Source: Candidatus Omnitrophota bacterium | GTDB lineage: Bacteria; Omnitrophota; Koll11; Gygaellales; JAQTUY01 | DNA length: 13,533 bases | Assembly (NCBI GenBank): GCA_028707105.1 | Contig: JAQTUY010000035.1 | Coordinates: 1-13,533 of the forward strand | Reading direction: 5' to 3' | Shown: positions 5,751 to 13,533 of the stretch, one piece after another | Numbering within the stretch: position 1 is the stretch's first letter | How the letters are laid out: each line of letters starts with the position of its first letter | Notes under the pieces: generated by a model | Database searches by the model: none | What the model was told of the DNA's origin: nothing | Seen by the model: the letters and a program-made list of their open reading frames with translations, nothing else | Translations under genes and position numbers: made by a program

Positions 5751-8195
5751 CTACTCCTCTTTGGCGACTACCTTAGCCAGGGATGCCACCGCGTCATCCT
5801 TTTCCAGGCTGATCAGGCGCACGCCTTGGGTGTTACGCCCGGTCTTGCGGATATCCTTGACCGCGCAGCGCACCATCATCGCCTGCTTGGTTACAGTCAT
5901 AACTTCATCCTCTTCGGTAACCGAAGCCATCCCTACGACTGTCCCTATTTTAGAAGTTACCTTAATATTGATGATCCCTTTGCCGCCGCGCGACTGCAGC
6001 CTGTATTCATCGAAATCCGTGCGTTTGGCAAATCCTCCCGATGTAACAGTCAAGAGGTACAGTCCGAGCTTCTTGGATTCGGGAGGCACAACTTCCATTC
6101 CGATAACTTCATCCTTCTTGCTCAGGCGCATGCCGCGCACGCCCTTGGCCTGCCGGCCCATATCCCTGACCTGTTCTTCTTTAAATTGCACGCTCTTGCC
6201 TTCTTTGGTGGCCAACAGTATCTGCTGTTTGCCGTCGGTAAGGCTGGTCTCGATAAGCAAGTCGTCTTTATCTAAGGTGATCCCCACAATGCCTGCCTTG
6301 CGCGGGTTGCTGAACGCGGACAGCCGGGTCTTCTTGATCAGGCCCTGCTTGGTGCACATCACCAGATACCTGTCGTCGCTGAATTCCTTCACCGGCACGA
6401 CCGCGGCCACCGATTCGTCGGAGGCAACGGAAAGCAGGTTCACGATCGCCTTGCCCTTGCTGCTGCGCGAGGCCTCGGGGATCTCATAGGCTTTGAGCCA
6501 ATAAACCTGGCCCTTGTTGGTGAATACCAAAAGATAATCCTTGGTGGAAGCGATAAAGAGGTGGCGGATAAAGTCCTCTTCCCTGGTCTCCATGGCAGTC
6601 ACGCCCTTGCCGCCGCGGCGCTGTTTGCGGTATGAAGACGTGGAAAGCCGCTTGATATAACCGCCGTGCGAGATGGTGACGACCATATCCTCTTCGGCGA
6701 TCAGGTCCTCAATATCGATCTCCTCGACCTGCCCGACGATCTCGGTGCGCCTTTCATCGCCATATTTCTCTTTTAATTCCAGTATTTCGTCCTTGATAAT
6801 ACCCTCGATCTTCTTTTCCGAAGCTAATATGGACCTGTAGATCTCAATCTTTTTGATCAGGTCCAGATACTCGGCTTCCAGCTTATCCCGTTCAAGGCCG
6901 GTCAAGCGCTGCAGCTGCATCTCCAGGATCGCCTGGGCCTGCACGTCGGATAATCCGAATTCTTTGATCAACCGCTCTTTGGCTTCCGGGGTATTCTTGG
7001 AAGTCTTAATGGTTTTGATGATCTTATCGATATGATCGAGCGCGATCTTTAGCCCCTCTAAGATATGGGCGCGCTTGAGCGCTTTATCCAGGTCAAAAAG
7101 CGTGCGCCTGCGGATGATCTCTTTGCGGTGCAGGATATACTGAACGATTATCTGCTTGATATTTAAAACCCTGGGCCGGCCTTCCACTAACGCTAAATTG
7201 ATTATGCCGAAGGTAACCTCCAGCTGGGTGTGTTTAAAAAGCTGGTTCAAGACTATCTGCGGCTCGGCGTCGCGCTTTAGCTCAAGGACGATCCTGATAC
7301 CCTCTTTAGCCGACTCATCGCGGATATCGGAAATGCCTTCCATCTTTTTTTCATCAACCAGGTCCGCGATCGCTTCAATAAGCACGCTCTTATTCACCTG
7401 ATAGGGGATCTCGGTGACAACAATAAGGTCTCTGCCGCCCTTTTGATGCTCGATGGTGGCGCGGCCGCGCAAAGTAAGTTTGCCCCTGCCGGTCAAGTAA
7501 GCGCCTTTGATACCCTCCCTGCCGCAGATCATTCCGCCGGTGGGAAAATCCGGGCCTTTTATATACTTCATCAGATCCTTAGGTTCGCAGTCAGGGTTCT
7601 CCAAAACATAAACCACTCCGTCCACTACCTCGCTTAAATTGTGCGGGGGCATATTGGTAGCCATACCGACCGCGATACCGGAGGAGCCGTTCACCAGAAG
7701 GTTGGGAAGTTTGGCGGGCAAAACCGTGGGCTCGGTCATCGACGCGTCAAAATTGGGCATAAAGTTCACGGTCTCTTTTTCGATATCCGCCAACATCTCG
7801 CCCGTTATCGATTCCAGGCGGGCCTCGGTATAACGCATGGCCGCGGCGGAATCGCCATCAATGGAGCCGAAGTTGCCCTGGCCTTCAACCAACGGATAGC
7901 GTAAAGAGAAATCCTGAGCCATCCTGACCAGGGTATCGTAAACCGCCACGTCCCCGTGAGGGTGATAGCGGCCGAGAGTATCTCCAACTATACGGGCGCA
8001 TTTCTTATAAGGCTTATCATGCTCCAGATTCAATTCCTTCATCGCGAATAAAACACGCCGGTGCACCGGTTTTAAACCATCGCGGACATCGGGAAGGGCG
8101 CGTCCGACAATTACGCTCATCGCGTAATTAAGGTACGAATCTTTTATTTCCTCTTCAATGTATCTGGATGCGATTTTCTCGTTTTGTGCGTACAT
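5751..8195 (-). CDS. gyrA: DNA gyrase subunit A
   Basis: GyrA is the DNA-breaking and rejoining subunit of the A2B2 gyrase that introduces negative supercoils. At 814 residues it is near the family norm. The winged-helix domain contains RYTEARL with catalytic Tyr122 preceded by Arg121, numbered exactly as in E. coli. Coiled-coil and tower regions span about 350-495. The C-terminal DNA-wrapping beta-pinwheel (about 500-810) starts with the GyrA box QRRGGKG (525-531), which separates it from ParC. The quinolone-resistance region reads [10 protein letters not shown]: the position of Ser83 is Val while Asp87 is kept. There is no long acidic tail; the protein ends in KEE. The ATG at 8195 follows the gyrB stop by nine bases with CGGAG upstream, so the two subunits are co-transcribed. 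Confidence 0.98.
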   Translation of the reverse strand: MYAQNEKIASRYIEEEIKDSYLNYAMSVIVGRALPDVRDGLKPVHRRVLFAMKELNLEHDKPYKKCARIVGDTLGRYHPHGDVAVYDTLVRMAQDFSLRYPLVEGQGNFGSIDGDSAAAMRYTEARLESITGEMLADIEKETVNFMPNFDASMTEPTVLPAKLPNLLVNGSSGIAVGMATNMPPHNLSEVVDGVVYVLENPDCEPKDLMKYIKGPDFPTGGMICGREGIKGAYLTGRGKLTLRGRATIEHQKGGRDLIVVTEIPYQVNKSVLIEAIADLVDEKKMEGISDIRDESAKEGIRIVLELKRDAEPQIVLNQLFKHTQLEVTFGIINLALVEGRPRVLNIKQIIVQYILHRKEIIRRRTLFDLDKALKRAHILEGLKIALDHIDKIIKTIKTSKNTPEAKERLIKEFGLSDVQAQAILEMQLQRLTGLERDKLEAEYLDLIKKIEIYRSILASEKKIEGIIKDEILELKEKYGDERRTEIVGQVEEIDIEDLIAEEDMVVTISHGGYIKRLSTSSYRKQRRGGKGVTAMETREEDFIRHLFIASTKDYLLVFTNKGQVYWLKAYEIPEASRSSKGKAIVNLLSVASDESVAAVVPVKEFSDDRYLVMCTKQGLIKKTRLSAFSNPRKAGIVGITLDKDDLLIETSLTDGKQQILLATKEGKSVQFKEEQVRDMGRQAKGVRGMRLSKKDEVIGMEVVPPESKKLGLYLLTVTSGGFAKRTDFDEYRLQSRGGKGIINIKVTSKIGTVVGMASVTEEDEVMTVTKQAMMVRCAVKDIRKTGRNTQGVRLISLEKDDAVASLAKVVAKEE
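5754..5760 (-). promoter_or_regulatory. Ribosome binding site of coaB within the last gyrA codons
   Basis: The minus strand reads AGAGGAG here, made from the final Lys-Glu-Glu codons of gyrA, followed by the stop TAG, ACC and then CTG. A spacing of six bases to CTG is near optimal, while every other in-frame start lies more than 80 bases away. This supports translational coupling of coaB to gyrA and is the main evidence for the CTG start. Confidence 0.6.
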
Positions 8196-8204
8196 TTTTC
8201 TCCG

Positions 8205-10942
<2,738 letters not shown>

Positions 10943-10952
10943 ACGCGGCCCA

Positions 10953-12065
10953 TCAGCTAAGGCGCATCGGCAGGACGATATAAACATACCCGTCGCTGCG
11001 CATAACGCCCGGTTTGTCGCTGTCGGTCATTTCAAATTCAATATTCTCCTCGCCGGCGTTCTTCAACACGTCCGTTAAGTAGTGGGGGTTAAAACCTATG
11101 GCTATCTCTTTGCCCGCGTATCCGACACTTAGCTCTTCGCGTGACTCGCCGACATCAGGGGTAGACTTAGATATCACCAACCGCGCCTCCTGCGAAGAGC
11201 CCTTAGGTGGAAAAATCTCGATCTTCACCGCTTGGTAATCCGGGGTAGAAAGCAGCGCGGCCCGCCTTACCGCCATCAGGAATAATTCCCGGTTGACCTT
11301 GATCTTGTTGGGACTGACCGGAGGTATGACTTGTTGATAATCCGGGAATTGGCCTTCGATCAACCGCGAAATTATCGTTGTTTCCTCAACCTCGAACAAC
11401 ACCTGATTCGCCCCCAGGATCAACGATAATTCTCCTTCTTCCTGCAAGTTGCGGTTTAACTCGTGAATAGTTTTTATGGGAACGATTATCTGTATTTCTT
11501 TGTTAGAAGGGTTAGATAATTTTTTATCCGCGATCGCCAGCCTCCTGCCGTCCGTCGCCACCATGGTTAAGATATTATTCTTTATTTTTAATAATATCCC
11601 GTTCAACACATATCGGGTCTCATCGGACGAAACCGCGAACGCGGTCTGAGAGAACATTTTTTTCAGCGACCACTGGTCCAGGCGAACGACTTCTTTATCC
11701 TGGAACTCGGGCAACTTAGGGAACTCCTCGGCCGGTGTACCCATCAATTTGAACTGGCAAGATTTTGTTTCAATATTTACCAGGTTATTCTTTTTAGTGT
11801 TTATCTCTACTTCATCTTCCGGTAATTCCTTAATAATATCGCTAAATCTTTTCGCGGGAACAGTTATCGCGCCTGCTTCCAGGATATTCACAGGTATTGA
11901 ACAGCTTATCCCAATATCAAGATCGGTTGCTGTAAGTTTTAATCTGTCTTTTTGCGCTTCCAGTAAAATATTGGACAATATCGGCAGCGTGCTCTTGGTG
12001 GTGATTATGTTCTGAATCGCCTGGATCTTGTTCATTAAATTTTGTTTTTGTGTCTTGATCTTCAT
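10953..12065 (-). CDS. dnaN: DNA polymerase III beta subunit, sliding clamp
   Basis: DnaN forms the ring-shaped dimer that tethers DNA polymerase III to DNA and recruits mismatch-repair and other factors. It has 370 residues, the usual length, with three clamp folds of roughly 120 residues each. Recognisable stretches are ITTKSTLPILSNILLEA near the N-terminus, LTATDLDIGISCSIP, and the family-typical end GYVYIVLPMRLS that forms part of the partner-binding pocket. The ATG at 12065 follows a purine-rich AAGGGGGAAGG, so the start is well supported. It is preceded by an AT-rich 181-base gap after dnaA and followed after ten bases by the DUF721 gene; recF, commonly the next gene, is not here. Confidence 0.98.
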   Translation of the reverse strand: MKIKTQKQNLMNKIQAIQNIITTKSTLPILSNILLEAQKDRLKLTATDLDIGISCSIPVNILEAGAITVPAKRFSDIIKELPEDEVEINTKKNNLVNIETKSCQFKLMGTPAEEFPKLPEFQDKEVVRLDQWSLKKMFSQTAFAVSSDETRYVLNGILLKIKNNILTMVATDGRRLAIADKKLSNPSNKEIQIIVPIKTIHELNRNLQEEGELSLILGANQVLFEVEETTIISRLIEGQFPDYQQVIPPVSPNKIKVNRELFLMAVRRAALLSTPDYQAVKIEIFPPKGSSQEARLVISKSTPDVGESREELSVGYAGKEIAIGFNPHYLTDVLKNAGEENIEFEMTDSDKPGVMRSDGYVYIVLPMRLS

Positions 12066-12081
12066 CCTTCCCCCTTATGAC

Positions 12082-12095
12082 TAATATTAATATTA
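12082..12095. repeat. 14-base perfect AT palindrome
   Basis: TAATATTAATATTA equals its own reverse complement. It lies 16 bases before the dnaN start codon, at the dnaN edge of the AT-rich spacer, so it would fall in the dnaN leader or promoter. AT-only palindromes arise easily by chance in such DNA, so function is unproven. Confidence 0.4.
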
Positions 12096-12161
12096 TATAT
12101 ATTTAAACAGCAGTATCAGTAGTAATACACTTTAAATTCTGTTAACAAGTCCATAAAACCA

Positions 12162-12173
12162 ATTCATATGAAT
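12162..12173. repeat. 12-base perfect palindrome in dnaA-dnaN spacer
   Basis: ATTCATATGAAT equals its own reverse complement and lies near the middle of the spacer. It could be an operator for a dimeric regulator of dnaN. It occurs once here, and no regulator is encoded nearby. Confidence 0.35.
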
Positions 12174-12246
12174 GCTTACAATGAAATTTGCCGTTGAATA
12201 ATATACCCATAAACTGTTAATAAGAATTTAATTTAAATATATGTAA

Positions 12247-13533
12247 TTAAATAGTTTTAATTGTCTGTGTTAAACGGGTGATTTGCTCCTTTAATTTGAG
12301 GTTTTTAGCCAACTCCTCTTTTATTTTGTTGTAAGAGTGTAAAATGGTAGTGTGATCTTTACCCCCGAATAATTTTCCTATCTCGGGCAGGGAGAAATCG
12401 GTCAACTCCCGGCTTAAATATATGGCGGTTTGGCGCGCCAATACTATGTTTTTGTCCCGTCTCTTGGTAGTCAGGTCCTGTGTGGTGATTCCGTATTCAT
12501 CGGCTACATGACGGATTATTTGCGGGATAGTGATCAATTTAACCCGGTCTTTGGCCAGGTCCTTAAGGATGACCTTGGTCAATTCCAGGGTAATAGGTTT
12601 TTCTTCCATCCGGGAATAGGCGATGACCCGGATAAGCGCGCCTTCCAACTCCCGGATGTTGGTTTTGACCAGTTGGGCGATGAACGAGATCGCCTCATCC
12701 GGGACGCTATCCGGCCCCTTCTCAATTTTTTTCTTTAAAATAGCGATCCTGGTTTCCAAATCCGGGGGCTGTATATCGGTAACCAGCCCCCAACTGAAGC
12801 GCGAGATAAGCCTTTCCTCCATCCGCGGTATTTCCTTGGGATATCTGTCGGAGGAAATTATTATCTGCTTGTGCGCGTCGTAAAGGGCGTTGAAGGTGTT
12901 AAAGAATTCTTCCTGGGTGGCTTCTTTTCCGGCAATAAATTGTATATCGTCCAATACCAATATATCGGCTCCGCGGTATTTTTGCCTGAACTGGGCGGTT
13001 GATTTGTGCTGGATGGCATCGATCAACTCATTGGCGAATTTTTCCGCGGGCAGATAGCAGATCTTGACTGTCCCGCCGGAACGTACTTTAGCCTGATGAC
13101 AGATAGCCTGCATGAGATGGGTTTTTCCCAGGCCCACGCCACCGTATATAAATAAAGGATTGTAGGCTTTGGCCGGAGATTCCGCGACAGCCATGGATGC
13201 GGCGTGAGCGAAGCGATTGGACGGCCCGACCACGAACGCCTCAAAGGTGTAGCGCGGATTTAGCGCCAGCCCGTCCGGCGCGTCATTAACGCGGATCTTG
13301 GTTTCTTCGGGCTGGGACAAGCCGGGCTTTTGGACCAAGGTGGGATTGACTTTAAATTCCAGGGAAATACTGTGTCCGGAGGCCTTCTTCAGGGCGGCCA
13401 GGATGATCTCGGCGTAATTTCCTGCCACGCGTTCCTTAAAGAAATCATCCGGCGCCTCGAAAATAAGCTTCTGCCCCCCTCCCTCTTTGACTGCTAGGGG
13501 CGCCAGCCATATTTCAAAAGCCCTCTCGCCGAT
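12247..13533 (-). CDS. dnaA: Chromosomal replication initiator DnaA, 5' end off the window
   Basis: DnaA binds DnaA boxes, melts oriC and recruits the helicase. The frame is open to the right edge and encodes 428 residues, lacking perhaps the first 20. Domain I is visible as ERAFEIWLAPL near the edge and FEAPDDFFKERV. A short linker (domain II) follows. The AAA+ domain has Walker A GGVGLGKTH (131-139 of the visible chain), Walker B ILVLDDIQF (191-199) and the arginine-finger region EERLISRFSWG. Domain IV carries the DNA-binding signature FGGKDHTTILHSY (389-401). A GTG at 13428 could be mistaken for the start, but domain I extends in frame upstream of it. The stop is followed by the AT-rich spacer before dnaN. 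Confidence 0.98.
   Translation of the reverse strand: MGERAFEIWLAPLAVKEGGGQKLIFEAPDDFFKERVAGNYAEIILAALKKASGHSISLEFKVNPTLVQKPGLSQPEETKIRVNDAPDGLALNPRYTFEAFVVGPSNRFAHAASMAVAESPAKAYNPLFIYGGVGLGKTHLMQAICHQAKVRSGGTVKICYLPAEKFANELIDAIQHKSTAQFRQKYRGADILVLDDIQFIAGKEATQEEFFNTFNALYDAHKQIIISSDRYPKEIPRMEERLISRFSWGLVTDIQPPDLETRIAILKKKIEKGPDSVPDEAISFIAQLVKTNIRELEGALIRVIAYSRMEEKPITLELTKVILKDLAKDRVKLITIPQIIRHVADEYGITTQDLTTKRRDKNIVLARQTAIYLSRELTDFSLPEIGKLFGGKDHTTILHSYNKIKEELAKNLKLKEQITRLTQTIKTI

Larger units (their letters stand above)
12066..12246. promoter_or_regulatory. AT-rich dnaA-dnaN spacer, possible origin or dnaN promoter region
   Basis: By hand count the spacer has 44 G or C in 181 bases, about 24%, in contrast to the genes on either side. 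It holds no gene. In many bacteria the unwinding part of oriC lies in this gap. The closest DnaA-box-like sequence I see is TGTTAATAA (12215-12223), which differs from TGTGGATAA at two positions; there is no consensus box and no cluster. A short run of triplets, CAGTAGTAA (12115-12123), resembles DnaA-trio elements but may be chance. It must contain at least a dnaN promoter if dnaN is not only read from dnaA. Treat the origin call as weak. Confidence 0.35.

Noticed and set aside
5584..6489. 301-codon open frame on the plus strand
   Set aside because: It is antisense to the end of gyrA and the start of coaB. The translation is Ser/Thr/Leu-rich without domain features, as expected of a shadow frame.
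13023..13244. 73-codon minus-strand frame inside dnaA
   Set aside because: It is an alternative frame over the Walker A region of dnaA and has no independent support.

Overview
The window is the chromosomal replication-initiation and gyrase locus of a bacterium, with every protein gene and the tRNA on the minus strand. In transcription order (right to left) it reads: dnaA (5' end cut by the right edge), dnaN, a short DUF721/DciA-like gene, gyrB, gyrA, a stand-alone coaB, an extended-SDR NAD-dependent epimerase/dehydratase, a nine-helix membrane sensor with GAF and PP2C-type (SpoIIE/RsbU) phosphatase domains, tRNA-Glu(UUC), and a paralogue of that sensor whose 3' end is cut by the left edge. 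There is no recF between dnaN and gyrB. From the DUF721 gene to the phosphatase, genes overlap or sit 6-49 bases apart, so they probably form one long transcription unit.

The organism is an uncultured-type bacterium of intermediate GC. The gene order, the separate CoaB of the 'GPTW...ID' type and the paired 7TM-like/GAF/SpoIIE proteins made me think of Candidatus Omnitrophota (OP3) or a relative in the PVC/Elusimicrobia neighbourhood. That is an impression from family resemblance, not a placement.

Right part (5751-13533): DnaA opens the origin, DnaN is the sliding clamp, DciA-type proteins assist helicase loading, and GyrB/GyrA supply the supercoiling that replication needs. The 181-base dnaA-dnaN gap has about 24% GC by hand count and holds two perfect palindromes, but no consensus DnaA box. 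It is at most a candidate duplex-unwinding or promoter region. Middle part (3995-5747): CoaB of coenzyme A synthesis and an SDR enzyme are carried in the same operon. CoaB has no ATG, GTG or TTG start that keeps its N-terminal nucleotide-binding motif. The sequence points to a CTG start behind a ribosome binding site made of the last gyrA codons.

Left part (1-3988): two sensor paralogues flank a tRNA-Glu that has its own extended -10 promoter. Between the tRNA and the second sensor gene lie about 220 bases of palindromic, non-coding DNA. Its far side carries a second copy of the tRNA 3' end, offset by 167 bases, as expected for an att-like duplication, a small tRNA-targeting element or a decayed tRNA copy. 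I see no CRISPR array, insertion sequence or defence system. The points most worth checking are the tRNA-end duplication, the CTG start of coaB, the altered CoaB motif and the tandem sensor-phosphatases.
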